From a virus: a stretch of 22,442 bases of DNA. A program made the translations under genes and the position numbers. The notes under the pieces are model-generated. The model ran no database searches and was not told the origin of the DNA. It was given only the letters and a program-made list of their open reading frames with translations. The first letter of the stretch is position 1, and each line of letters opens with the position of its first letter. The DNA lies in IMG/VR virus record IMGVR_UViG_3300021488_000004, positions 1 to 22,442 of that record. The stretch is one strand, 5' to 3'. Positions 14,683 through 22,367 of the stretch are shown in pieces.

Positions 14683-14934
14683 ATGGGTAGATTTATTAAG
14701 TTTAAGAAACCAACCAGAAAACAGCTTTTGGAACGGATTGTTTTACTTGAGGGGGAGATTAGAAAGGTAAGAACTGAAACATTAAAGATAGTGGAACAAG
14801 AATTGAATACTAGAACTGCACAATTGCAAGATTTGTTAACTGAAATAACTGCATTGGTTGCTCTTTTAAAAGATAAAGGAGTAGCTACTCAAAAAGAAAT
14901 AAACGAATGGTTAGAAAAGAAGAGAAATGGCTAG
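14683..14934 (+). CDS. Small coiled-coil protein in tail-tip cluster
   Basis: The 83-residue protein is basic at the N-terminus (MGRFIKFKKPTRKQ) and then a single long helix with heptad-spaced hydrophobics (LLERIVLLEGEIRKV ... LQDLLTEITALVALL), ending GVATQKEINEWLEKKRNG. That shape fits a trimeric or dimeric coiled coil. It starts after TAGGAG, and its end overlaps the beta-helix gene start by eight bases, so the two are probably translated together. It may be an assembly chaperone for, or a connector of, the fibre and spike encoded either side. No family recognised. Confidence 0.6.
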   Translation: MGRFIKFKKPTRKQLLERIVLLEGEIRKVRTETLKIVEQELNTRTAQLQDLLTEITALVALLKDKGVATQKEINEWLEKKRNG

Positions 14935-16984
14935 CTATTATGTAGATGCAACTTTAGGTGATGACAGCAACCCTGGGACACAAACCCAGCCTTGGAAGAC
15001 TGTATCTAAAGTAAACTCTATTAGTTTTAGTGCTGGTGATAATATATATTTTAAAAGAGGGGAAGTTTGGCGAGAAACTTTAACCGTTCCTTCTTCTGGT
15101 TCAGATGGAAATCTTATTACCTTTGGAGCGTATGGGAATGGTGATAAACCTAAGATAACAGGGGCAGATATTGAGACAGGTTGGACAGGACCAGATGAAA
15201 ATGGTGTTTGGCAAATTAGTGATAGTATATGGGAACACCAGATTCTATTGGAAGATGGTGAAAAATTGTATAGGTTACAATCTTCAGACCCTGCTGATTT
15301 AAGTCTAGGTCAATTTGGCGGTGACTCCAACCATATTTATTATAAACCAACTTCAGGCACTCCTGATGACCATGTTCTTGAATTAGGGGTTAGAAAATAT
15401 CCACTTTATATCAATGGGAAATCTTATATAAAAGTGGAGAATTTGAGGTTTGAAGCAGGGGCTTATACATCTGCTGACCCATATAAATCTCGCACCGTGG
15501 TGGCAATTCATGATTGTAATTCTTGTAAGATTTCCAATTGTGAGGTTCATTTTGGAGGATTTTTCGGAATAAGTCTTAATAATGCTACTAATTGTGATAT
15601 TGAAAACACTGAAGTTACATATATTGGAAGGCGTGGGATTAATATTGGTGCTGATTGCTCAGATATTACGATAAGTTATTGCCATGTCCATCATATTGGG
15701 AAGAAAGATACTCTCAATTCAGAAGGCATTTCTACAGGGGATAAAGAGGGAATCGCTATATCTGCCTTTAGTTCAGAAGGTTCTCAAGAGCCTTACAATA
15801 TTACGATTGAATATAATGAAATACATGATAATGGGACAGATTATGCAGAAAAAAGCACAAATTGTAAAGGGATTTGCATCTCTCAAGGTGGAGCTGATAG
15901 TGGAAATATAACTAATGTTACAATTAGATATAATAAAATTTATAACTGTGATGGTAAGGGAATTTCACTGGAGGGAGTAAATGGAGACTATGAAATTTAT
16001 TATAATATTGTCTTTAATAATGGGATAGGAGAACAGGATAGTGGGACTTCTCCTTGGGGTGGCCTTATAATGGGCACTGCTACAGGGACTGCAAATGTTA
16101 AGATATTCAATAATGTATTTTGGAAAAATGATGGAGGACCTGGAACAGGTGTAAAGACAAATGTTCGTATTAGTGTGGGTTCGGGTTCAACTCTAGCTCT
16201 TTCCTTCAAAAATAATATAGTTGGCCTTTTCCAAGATGCCAATGGTTATGATTTATATTTTGCTTCTTCAGGCACTCTTAATCTGGATTCTGATTATAAC
16301 CTGTTTTATGAAGACTCAGATAGTAAGAATTGCATATATTGGAATGGCGACACTTATGATTATGCACATATTCTTGGGAGTGAGTCGGGTTATTGGTCTC
16401 ATGACCATTCACAAGACTCTCATTCTTTATGTCAAAATCCACTCTTTATAGATGCAGATAATTATGACTTCCATCTCCAAATTTCTTCCCCCTGTATTGA
16501 TACAGGGATAGGTGTTGGATTGACGGAAGATTATGAAGGTAACTCTGTTCCAAGAGGTGAAGGGGTTGACATTGGTGCTTACGAGAGGATGACAGGTGAA
16601 ATGTGGAACTATCTGGATTCTTTAACACCTGATTATGATTACTCTTTGCCCATAGAACCACAAGAGACAATGGTGGAAGATGGCGAACCTTGGCAAAAAA
16701 TATTGCTAGGTAGTGGATTTGATGAAAAGCGGATAGAGCTAGGGGATGTAAAGTTTTATGTTACCTTAAAATGGCCTACATTGACAAAAAGTGAAAGTAA
16801 TGAATTGTTTAGTTTTTATTTAGGGGTGGAGAAGACAAAGACCTTTAAATGGCAAAATCCTAAAGACAGCCATGACTATGTAGTGCGATTTGATACAAAA
16901 ATGAAAAGGACAATAGCAGCAGGAGGATTATACTCAATTGACCCAGTGCGATTGAGAGTTTTAGGTAATTATTCAGAGGGATAA
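14927..16984 (+). CDS. Right-handed beta-helix tailspike, candidate depolymerase, with gpM-like C-terminal domain
   Basis: This 685-residue protein begins MASYYVDATLGDDSNPGT followed by PWKTVSKVNSISFSAGDNIYFKRGE. This is the standard opening of pectate-lyase-like right-handed parallel beta-helix proteins. Rungs rich in Asn/Asp/Ile, such as NCEVHFGGFFGI and NATNCDIENTEVTYIG, continue to VDIGAYE at about residues 540-550, the usual final rung. Residues 568-682 form a second domain that aligns with residues 38-155 of the 161-residue protein encoded at 12952: the paired YVVRFDT, F-K-W-x-x-P and LRVLG blocks match. Phage spikes of this fold often bind or cleave host polysaccharide. No catalytic residues can be assigned. 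The C-terminal domain may attach the spike to the tail tip, which would be the reverse of the usual N-terminal anchoring. Confidence 0.8.
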   Translation: MASYYVDATLGDDSNPGTQTQPWKTVSKVNSISFSAGDNIYFKRGEVWRETLTVPSSGSDGNLITFGAYGNGDKPKITGADIETGWTGPDENGVWQISDSIWEHQILLEDGEKLYRLQSSDPADLSLGQFGGDSNHIYYKPTSGTPDDHVLELGVRKYPLYINGKSYIKVENLRFEAGAYTSADPYKSRTVVAIHDCNSCKISNCEVHFGGFFGISLNNATNCDIENTEVTYIGRRGINIGADCSDITISYCHVHHIGKKDTLNSEGISTGDKEGIAISAFSSEGSQEPYNITIEYNEIHDNGTDYAEKSTNCKGICISQGGADSGNITNVTIRYNKIYNCDGKGISLEGVNGDYEIYYNIVFNNGIGEQDSGTSPWGGLIMGTATGTANVKIFNNVFWKNDGGPGTGVKTNVRISVGSGSTLALSFKNNIVGLFQDANGYDLYFASSGTLNLDSDYNLFYEDSDSKNCIYWNGDTYDYAHILGSESGYWSHDHSQDSHSLCQNPLFIDADNYDFHLQISSPCIDTGIGVGLTEDYEGNSVPRGEGVDIGAYERMTGEMWNYLDSLTPDYDYSLPIEPQETMVEDGEPWQKILLGSGFDEKRIELGDVKFYVTLKWPTLTKSESNELFSFYLGVEKTKTFKWQNPKDSHDYVVRFDTKMKRTIAAGGLYSIDPVRLRVLGNYSEG

Positions 16985-19945
16985 ATGAGAAGTCTGGACA
17001 GCACACAAAATTATTTACTAGGTAAAACTTATAAATCAGCCATTTGGCTGTTTGATATAACGGATAAATATGATAATTCATACCACTGGTCAACTAGGGA
17101 ATACACATACAATTCAACCACTTACTCTTTTAATATAGTAGATTTCCCTGGTATCACTTTAAACCGAAATCAATCAGAAGCAGGTATCATCGCACCTAAT
17201 GAAGTGAGAATTGAAATAGGAAACAAAGACAATGCTTACACGGCAGACAATTTTATAGATGGCAGTGTTTTAATTTACTTATTGATAGATGATACTCTGA
17301 TTGCCAAATGGAAGTTTAACATTATAAGGGCTTATGGAAGCTATCAATCAATTACTTTAGAGTGTGAAGACTTCTTACAAAAGTATTTAGAAGGTGCATA
17401 TCCTAACACGCAATATGTAAAAGCCTTATTCCCAGACAATTATTATGAAGATGAAGACCTTTGTGTGCCTGTATGTTTTGGCACTGCATACATTCCTTTA
17501 CGGCCTGTGGAGATAGATGGGGATAGATATTACTTGCTCGGTTCTACTGACAATACTTATACAATTGCCGAGGTTCATACACCTGCTGAATGGGGCATAA
17601 AACAGTCATGGTCTTCCTCTAGCTATACTTTTACTCAATCCACTAAGACAGACCAGTTCGGTAACTCTTGGCGGGTGTTTCAGCCTATCATAGCTGATTC
17701 TAATTTAGATGGCACTCCAGATGCTTGTGGCGTATGGATTAGTGGGCAAAAGATACTGGATATGCCAACTAAATTTAGCTACAACACTACTACCAACCCA
17801 GCAAACATTATAAAAGAGATACTAAAAGATTTTGGTGTGCCTGATGATGAGATAGATGATGATTCATTTACCAGTGCAGCCTCTACTTTTACTAGTTGGG
17901 GTTTGGAGTGGAATGGTGGTTTTTGGAAAAAATCAACTAGACAGTCTATGCTATCCACTCTACTAAATATGTGCCATGCTAGAATACTGGTTAGAGATAA
18001 ACTAGTGCTGTCTGTCCTATCTAAGACAAGCCAAAAGACAATTACCACTTCATTAGTAGTCAAGGAAAGCTTTGATTACTCCAAACTATCAGAGGAGCTA
18101 TCTGATAGTGGGTATGTGGCATGGCAAAAAGAGGACGAGCCACAGGACAATATGCTTAAAGCCTTAGTCCCAGGTAAAGGTTCTACCACTGATTATATTA
18201 GCGATGAAACAGTATTTATTCCTTGGGTTCAAAATGCAGTTCATGTCCAAAAGCTAGCCTGCTTAGTGTTTCAGCGTAAGTTTTTCAAAGTTGCTCAAAT
18301 ATCTTTTACTGGTAGAAGTGAATTGCTGGCACTTGAACCAGGGGATGTAATCACAATAAATGGAGATAACTATGGTGGTGAGTATAAAGTAGTCATAGAC
18401 AGTATAGAGATAGGTAGTGATTTACTGGTCAAGGTGACAGCTACCCGATACTCCATTGAGCTGGATGATTGGGACGATTTAACTCAGTTTAGTGATATAA
18501 CCATTTATACCACCGTCCCCTCTGCATGGGAAAACTTGCCTTCAGGTTATGGTTATGGGTTGCGCTGGGATAGAGACCAAGCTACCTTGTTTGTAGCGGG
18601 CACAGTTAGAGTTACTGGTGGTTTTATTGCTGATGCTGGTGGTTTTATCCGTTCGGGGCAAACTGCTTTTGATACAGGCACAGGGTTTTTCCTAGGTGCA
18701 AATGATAGTGGCACTCCACTGTTCTCTGTGGGTAGTTCTAGTGGGAAAAAGATTACATGGAATGGCACAACATTGACAATCAAAGGGGACTTAGTATTTG
18801 ACAGCTATAATTACTGGTATCCTGGGGGGAATTTTAGAGTTGGTTCTAGCAGCCATTATTTGTATTGGGATGGCTCAACCTTTACTGTTCAAGGCAAACT
18901 GGTTGCACAGAGTGGCTCTAGTATTCATGGTGCTTATATAACAGATGCTACCATTACCAATGTCAAGATTTCTGATATATCGGCTACAAAAATCAATGCA
19001 GGATATATTGTTACTACGCAGTTGGATACAGGCTCTCCCCCTTCTACTGGATGTATTTTAGATGGCAATGGCTTACGAGCTTATAAATCAGGCACAATGG
19101 TAGTGGATATAAGTGAAGACCCATATTTTAGAGGTGAAGCTCATTTGGGGGATGATAATGATTTTGTGCAAATTGGTGAGCAAAATACTCTTTGTCAGGT
19201 TCGTTTTTATGCAGATGGAGTGTTGCAGGGCCGTGTTTTTTCTTTAGCTTATAACACAGGCGATATATATGTTGAAGCTAATGATAATTTAATTTTACAA
19301 GCAGGCACTGGAGGCGATGTTTCTATCAAAGCAAATGCTGAAGCTAGATTGAAGATTTCTAGTGACATCACTATTTATAGGTCGGTAAAACCGTATTCAA
19401 ATATTACTTATGACCTTGGGAGTAGCTCTTATGCATGGAACAATATTTATGGGAAAAATGTTCGCACTGATGAGTTGTATGATAAGGGCACAGGTAGAAT
19501 AGATTTTCATTGCAGGATAGCACCTTCATCGCATATTACCTATGATAATGGATTGAGTAACTATGCTTGGAACAATGTTTATTATTGCACAGCAAATGGT
19601 GTTTGCTCACTTGGAATGGTGGAAGAAATAGCAGACCCGCTTGAACTACTCAAAAATATTAAGGCTAGCAAAGACAAATACACAACAAAGGAAATTCCCA
19701 AAGCAGATTATAAGACTTTACCCAAATTCATTAAGACAATAAAATACAGTGATTTAAAGAAAGATGAAGAAGATTTTGAAGAGCATTTACAAAGTATTTT
19801 ATCCAAAAATGCAGAAATAACTTATGAGGATGATAAAAAAGTAACGGTGAGAATAGAAGCATTGGATGTGACAGCTACTTTAAGCCTGTTGTTAGGTGCT
19901 ATAAGGCAATTAAGTAAAAAGATAGAAGCGTTAGAAGGACATTAA
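16985..19945 (+). CDS. Tail hub / receptor-binding fibre protein
   Basis: A 986-residue protein starts directly after the spike stop. The N-terminal half (to about 540) is rich in strands and turns, including KSAIWLFDITDKYDN, ALEPGDVITINGDNYGGEY and a GVWISGQKILD segment. It resembles central tail-hub proteins, which begin with a tail-binding and a baseplate-like part. The second half is fibre: two WxG...GxLV units (WNGTTLTIKGDLV from 592, WDGSTFTVQGKLV from 628), a T-D-A-T-I-T-N-V-K-I-S segment, and two I-T-Y-D-x-G-x-x-x-Y-A-W-N-N-[IV]-Y units (from 807 and 851). The last about 110 residues are helical and charged, ending LLGAIRQLSKKIEALEGH, like a fibre-trimerisation chaperone. The S-D dyad of S74 peptidases is not seen. 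The protein likely contacts the host receptor. Confidence 0.78.
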   Translation: MRSLDSTQNYLLGKTYKSAIWLFDITDKYDNSYHWSTREYTYNSTTYSFNIVDFPGITLNRNQSEAGIIAPNEVRIEIGNKDNAYTADNFIDGSVLIYLLIDDTLIAKWKFNIIRAYGSYQSITLECEDFLQKYLEGAYPNTQYVKALFPDNYYEDEDLCVPVCFGTAYIPLRPVEIDGDRYYLLGSTDNTYTIAEVHTPAEWGIKQSWSSSSYTFTQSTKTDQFGNSWRVFQPIIADSNLDGTPDACGVWISGQKILDMPTKFSYNTTTNPANIIKEILKDFGVPDDEIDDDSFTSAASTFTSWGLEWNGGFWKKSTRQSMLSTLLNMCHARILVRDKLVLSVLSKTSQKTITTSLVVKESFDYSKLSEELSDSGYVAWQKEDEPQDNMLKALVPGKGSTTDYISDETVFIPWVQNAVHVQKLACLVFQRKFFKVAQISFTGRSELLALEPGDVITINGDNYGGEYKVVIDSIEIGSDLLVKVTATRYSIELDDWDDLTQFSDITIYTTVPSAWENLPSGYGYGLRWDRDQATLFVAGTVRVTGGFIADAGGFIRSGQTAFDTGTGFFLGANDSGTPLFSVGSSSGKKITWNGTTLTIKGDLVFDSYNYWYPGGNFRVGSSSHYLYWDGSTFTVQGKLVAQSGSSIHGAYITDATITNVKISDISATKINAGYIVTTQLDTGSPPSTGCILDGNGLRAYKSGTMVVDISEDPYFRGEAHLGDDNDFVQIGEQNTLCQVRFYADGVLQGRVFSLAYNTGDIYVEANDNLILQAGTGGDVSIKANAEARLKISSDITIYRSVKPYSNITYDLGSSSYAWNNIYGKNVRTDELYDKGTGRIDFHCRIAPSSHITYDNGLSNYAWNNVYYCTANGVCSLGMVEEIADPLELLKNIKASKDKYTTKEIPKADYKTLPKFIKTIKYSDLKKDEEDFEEHLQSILSKNAEITYEDDKKVTVRIEALDVTATLSLLLGAIRQLSKKIEALEGH

Positions 19946-19959
19946 GGAAAGAGGGTAAA

Positions 19960-19995
19960 ATGAGTATAATAATATGGAGGGTAAGTAATGAATAA
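19960..19995 (+). other. 11-codon mini-ORF overlapping the next gene start
   Basis: ATG 19960 follows AAAGAGGGTAAA and encodes MSIIIWRVSNE, ending in TAA that overlaps the start of the gene at 19988. The GGAGGG inside it (19977-19982) is the SD of the next gene. It could be a translated leader that couples expression, or a chance reading frame. Confidence 0.3.
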
Positions 19996-20572
19996 GAGAT
20001 TGGCTGAAGGGAGTTTATTGTTATTAGGGGTTTTTATGGTAGGGATTGTTACCATCCCACATCATTTTACTTTCAGAAGTGACCCCTTGTTTAAAAGGGG
20101 TTTTGATATTCAAGGAGTATGGAGCTACTATGAGATGCGACTGCAAACAAACAACCGAGCAATTCCTACCTGTATTGGAACCACCAATGGGTTCTTGAAG
20201 TTTGATGTGAAAGAGAATAGATATGAGTATAGAATTGAGGGGGATAATGTGGATACGCATGGAGATTATTTTTATGAGACCTCTTCCTACCCAGCCACTG
20301 TATATTTTGATGACATGGATTTATCTCATTGGCCTGTTGTTAATGTTAGGTTAAGTAGTGCTGATTGGCTTCGTCTGAAAGTTGTAAATGAAAACTGTAT
20401 GATGATATTTTTTTGGTTAGATGAACATAAGGTAACTATAACTTCAATGTTATATAGAACTAACCAAGGTTATTTTAAAAGGCCATTTTATAGTTGCCCA
20501 ACAATGCAAAAATATTACAGAGTTGAAGAGGGCTTAAACATATTGGACAATTGTGCAAGGGAAAGCAATTAA
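19988..20572 (+). CDS. Membrane-anchored or secreted lipocalin-like protein of unknown function
   Basis: The 194-residue protein has a positively charged start (MNKRLAEG) and one hydrophobic segment at about residues 9-23 (SLLLLGVFMVGIVTI), a signal anchor or cleaved signal peptide; no lipobox cysteine is seen. After it, DIQGVWSYYEMRL (39-51) has the G-x-W of lipocalin-type beta-barrels, then strands GFLKFDVKENRYEYRIEG, DYFYETSSYPATVYF, VVNVRLSSADWLRLKVV and MMIFFWLDEHKVTITSML follow, as in an eight-stranded barrel. Cysteines fall in PTCIG, NENC, YSCPT and DNCARESN. The role is not recognised. Exported phage proteins near the adsorption genes can act in superinfection exclusion or envelope remodelling; this is only inference. 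It starts with GGAGGG and overlaps a mini-ORF. Confidence 0.5.
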   Translation: MNKRLAEGSLLLLGVFMVGIVTIPHHFTFRSDPLFKRGFDIQGVWSYYEMRLQTNNRAIPTCIGTTNGFLKFDVKENRYEYRIEGDNVDTHGDYFYETSSYPATVYFDDMDLSHWPVVNVRLSSADWLRLKVVNENCMMIFFWLDEHKVTITSMLYRTNQGYFKRPFYSCPTMQKYYRVEEGLNILDNCARESN

Positions 20573-20588
20573 AGGAGGGGCAATATAG

Positions 20589-20993
20589 ATGAAAAAGAAA
20601 GTAAAAGTAAAGAATGTGTTTTTTGAGAAGTTCGCTGTTGAGGCACAAAAACTCCAGCAAAAACAGTTGCCTATGGTTCTCTCTTTTTGGATTACCCGTA
20701 ACTTTGACAAAATAGGGAAAGAGGCTGAACCATATTTTACTATGAAGCGAAAGCTGGCAGAGAAATACAGCGTGAAAGATGAAAAAGGCAAATTTAAAGT
20801 AGATGCTCAAGGTAATTATCAAATTGAAAATATATCTAAGTTTATTGAAGAGCTTAGGGAGCTACAAGAGCAAGAGATAGAGATGGAGCTGGATGTAGTA
20901 AAAGTCAAACTAAAGGATTTGCAAAAGATAAAGGTAGAGATAACTCCAGCAGAGATGTCTTGTTTAACGCCGTTCTTAGAAATTGAAGAATAA
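20589..20993 (+). CDS. DUF1617-type phage protein
   Basis: The 134-residue protein fits a small uncharacterised family found in phage tail and late-gene clusters (I recall it as DUF1617). It starts with a basic strand (MKKKVKVKNVFFEKF), then a helix LPMVLSFWITRNFDKIGKEAE, a Lys/Glu helix, the nucleating turn VDAQGNYQIENISKF, an ELRELQEQEIEMEL helix and a final ITPAEMSCLTPFLEIEE; 'x-I-S/T-P-A-E-x-x-x-L-x-P-F' is the family's usual end. The SD (AAAGGAGG) is 15 bases from the start, which is long. The function is unknown. Confidence 0.68.
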   Translation: MKKKVKVKNVFFEKFAVEAQKLQQKQLPMVLSFWITRNFDKIGKEAEPYFTMKRKLAEKYSVKDEKGKFKVDAQGNYQIENISKFIEELRELQEQEIEMELDVVKVKLKDLQKIKVEITPAEMSCLTPFLEIEE

Positions 20994-21003
20994 GGAGGAT
21001 TGA

Positions 21004-21249
21004 ATGGCAGAGATAAGTGAAGAAATCATAAGTAGCGAGTTATTAAGAAAGAAAAGGCGAGTGCAGTTTAAAGCACCTTCTGCAAGCACGGATGATACAA
21101 TTGTATTAGGAGATTATACGACTGTTCATGGTTGTTGTCTTATGAAAGAGGATGGGACTTCAGTTGCTTGCACGGTATCAGGTAATGAAATTACAATAAC
21201 AGGCAGTGCTAGCTCAGAAGATTTATACGGATTTGCCATTGTAAGTTAA
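21004..21249 (+). CDS. Small hypothetical protein
   Basis: An 81-residue protein starts after AAGGAGGATTGA, 10 bases from the previous stop. The N-terminal helix (AEISEEIISSELLRKKRRV) leads into a strand-rich part, TIVLGDYTTVHGCCLMKEDG and ITITGSASSEDLYGFAIVS. It resembles the small beta-rich proteins near the head genes in style but not in sequence. There is no signal peptide. A virion accessory role is possible; the family is not recognised. Confidence 0.5.
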   Translation: MAEISEEIISSELLRKKRRVQFKAPSASTDDTIVLGDYTTVHGCCLMKEDGTSVACTVSGNEITITGSASSEDLYGFAIVS

Positions 21250-21250
21250 A

Positions 21251-21442
21251 TTGAAATGGAGAGTAGAAAAACATGCTGATGAGTGGTGGATTAGAATTAA
21301 ATATAATATGTTCCAGTTAAGAGAGACAGAGATAGTGATGGTAGAGGTAGAAGACTTGCTTTATGCAGGTTCAAATAAAAAAGATGAAAATAAAATGGCT
21401 AAATTATTTAGAAAAATATATGGTAAGGAGGTTCAGGAATGA
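21251..21442 (+). CDS. 63-residue hypothetical protein, probably coupled to its neighbours
   Basis: TTG 21251 lies one base after the previous stop, and its stop overlaps the next ATG (ATGA). The product begins MKWRVEKHADEWWIRI and has a Trp-containing strand pair then a charged helix ENKMAKLFRKIYG. No SD is visible for this start, so expression would depend on re-initiation after the upstream gene. Alternatively the segment holds only the SD of the next gene. No family recognised. Confidence 0.42.
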   Translation: MKWRVEKHADEWWIRIKYNMFQLRETEIVMVEVEDLLYAGSNKKDENKMAKLFRKIYGKEVQE

Positions 21443-21849
21443 GAAAATTAATTACTACATTAGCTTTTGTATTAATGCTTTTACCTTTATTGGCTGGTGC
21501 TGTGGTTCATACCTACATCATCGTTCCAGAGGCTACAGCAATGGATTTTATAGCTCGGTGGGGTTATGACTGTCCTGGCTGGGAAACAAAGTTTGTCTTG
21601 TATTTGAAAAATCCAGACGATACTTGGACACAAATACAGGAGTTTACCTCTAAATGCAGTGATGGTGAAACAGGCATGAAGAGTTTTGAAGAGGCTTTTA
21701 CTTATGATGTTATCTCAGTTGGACAAAATTACACATTTGGTTTAAGCGCGAAGAATGCAGATAATGAAAGTGGCAAAACTGAGGTAACAATCTATATTCC
21801 CTATCCAGTGCCTGAAGTTCCTCAAAGCTTTCAAGTGGAGGTTCAATGA
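21439..21849 (+). CDS. Secreted FN3/Ig-like protein
   Basis: This 136-residue protein has a textbook signal peptide: MRKLITTLAFVLMLLPLLAG with a likely cut after LAGA at residue 21. The mature part is about 115 residues of beta-sandwich type, with VVHTYIIVPEATAMDFIA at the start, a W-G-Y...W aromatic core, VGQNYTFGLSAKN (the 'Y-x-F-x-V/L-x-A-x-N' strand of FN3 domains) and a proline-rich end YPVPEVPQ. Two cysteines (YDC, SKC) could form a disulfide outside the cytoplasm. A phage-encoded exported adhesion-like domain is unusual in a structural operon. It starts after AAGGAGG, and its stop overlaps the next start (ATGATG). Confidence 0.6.
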   Translation: MRKLITTLAFVLMLLPLLAGAVVHTYIIVPEATAMDFIARWGYDCPGWETKFVLYLKNPDDTWTQIQEFTSKCSDGETGMKSFEEAFTYDVISVGQNYTFGLSAKNADNESGKTEVTIYIPYPVPEVPQSFQVEVQ

Positions 21850-22367
21850 TGCCTGCTGAATTGCTTGTAAAAGCTTGTGATGCAACCCACAGCAATGAAG
21901 TAAAAGACCTGCGGGGTTGCTATAAAAAAGGCTATGTGGTTGTAATTAAGCCTGATGGTTGGAAATGGGGTAAGGAAGAACTAAACAAAGAAAAGTTCTA
22001 TATTATCCGAGTTAAGGATGCTGAGCCAGAGGATTTGGTTCATCTTCTTGATTTTCATAAAATAATTATTGGCTCTAGGTATCATGCTGTATCAGATAAA
22101 CTTGGTGTTCTTGTTACAAGCACAGACAAAGACACTGCACAAAGTGAATGCCTGAAAAAATGTAAACTAGTGGCTCAAGAGTTAAGTCATTTTGGAGTAA
22201 CAGTGAATGAGCCAGACTACAATATCAAAGTTGAAGAAGAACCAGAAATCCATACAATAGCACGGAGGCGGTATAAGATTGATGTTAGTGGAATAGAGGA
22301 TAGTTTAAAGAAAGGCATAGTTGAGGTAAGTGCAAAAGATTTAAAAATCGTTGACCAGAGGCAATAA
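21846..22367 (+). CDS. Conserved phage protein of unknown function
   Basis: The 173-residue protein resembles an uncharacterised family I have seen in tailed-phage structural regions, whose first half reads about 'L-L-V-K-A-x-D-A-T-H ... K-D-x-R-G-C-Y-K-x-G-x-V-V-V-x-x-P-D-G-x-x-W-G'. Here this is AELLVKACDATH and RGCYKKGYVVVIKPDGWKWG (residues 4-15 and 23-42). The C-terminal half is helical and charged (SECLKKCKLVAQELSHF), ending in repeated basic/acidic stretches. There is no signal peptide. Its conserved core and context suggest a virion-associated or late assembly role. Its start overlaps the previous stop and it has a GTGGAGG site upstream. Confidence 0.6.
   Translation: MMPAELLVKACDATHSNEVKDLRGCYKKGYVVVIKPDGWKWGKEELNKEKFYIIRVKDAEPEDLVHLLDFHKIIIGSRYHAVSDKLGVLVTSTDKDTAQSECLKKCKLVAQELSHFGVTVNEPDYNIKVEEEPEIHTIARRRYKIDVSGIEDSLKKGIVEVSAKDLKIVDQRQ

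Noticed and set aside
13450-19945. Diversity-generating retroelement acting on fibre or hub genes
   Set aside because: No reverse transcriptase and no template/variable repeat pair is visible. The repeats seen are in-frame protein repeats.
20475-20822. Two overlapping minus-strand frames with hydrophobic products (20475-20822, 20534-20791)
   Set aside because: They lie opposite the DUF1617-type gene with its own SD. The hydrophobicity follows from Lys/Glu codons read in reverse.
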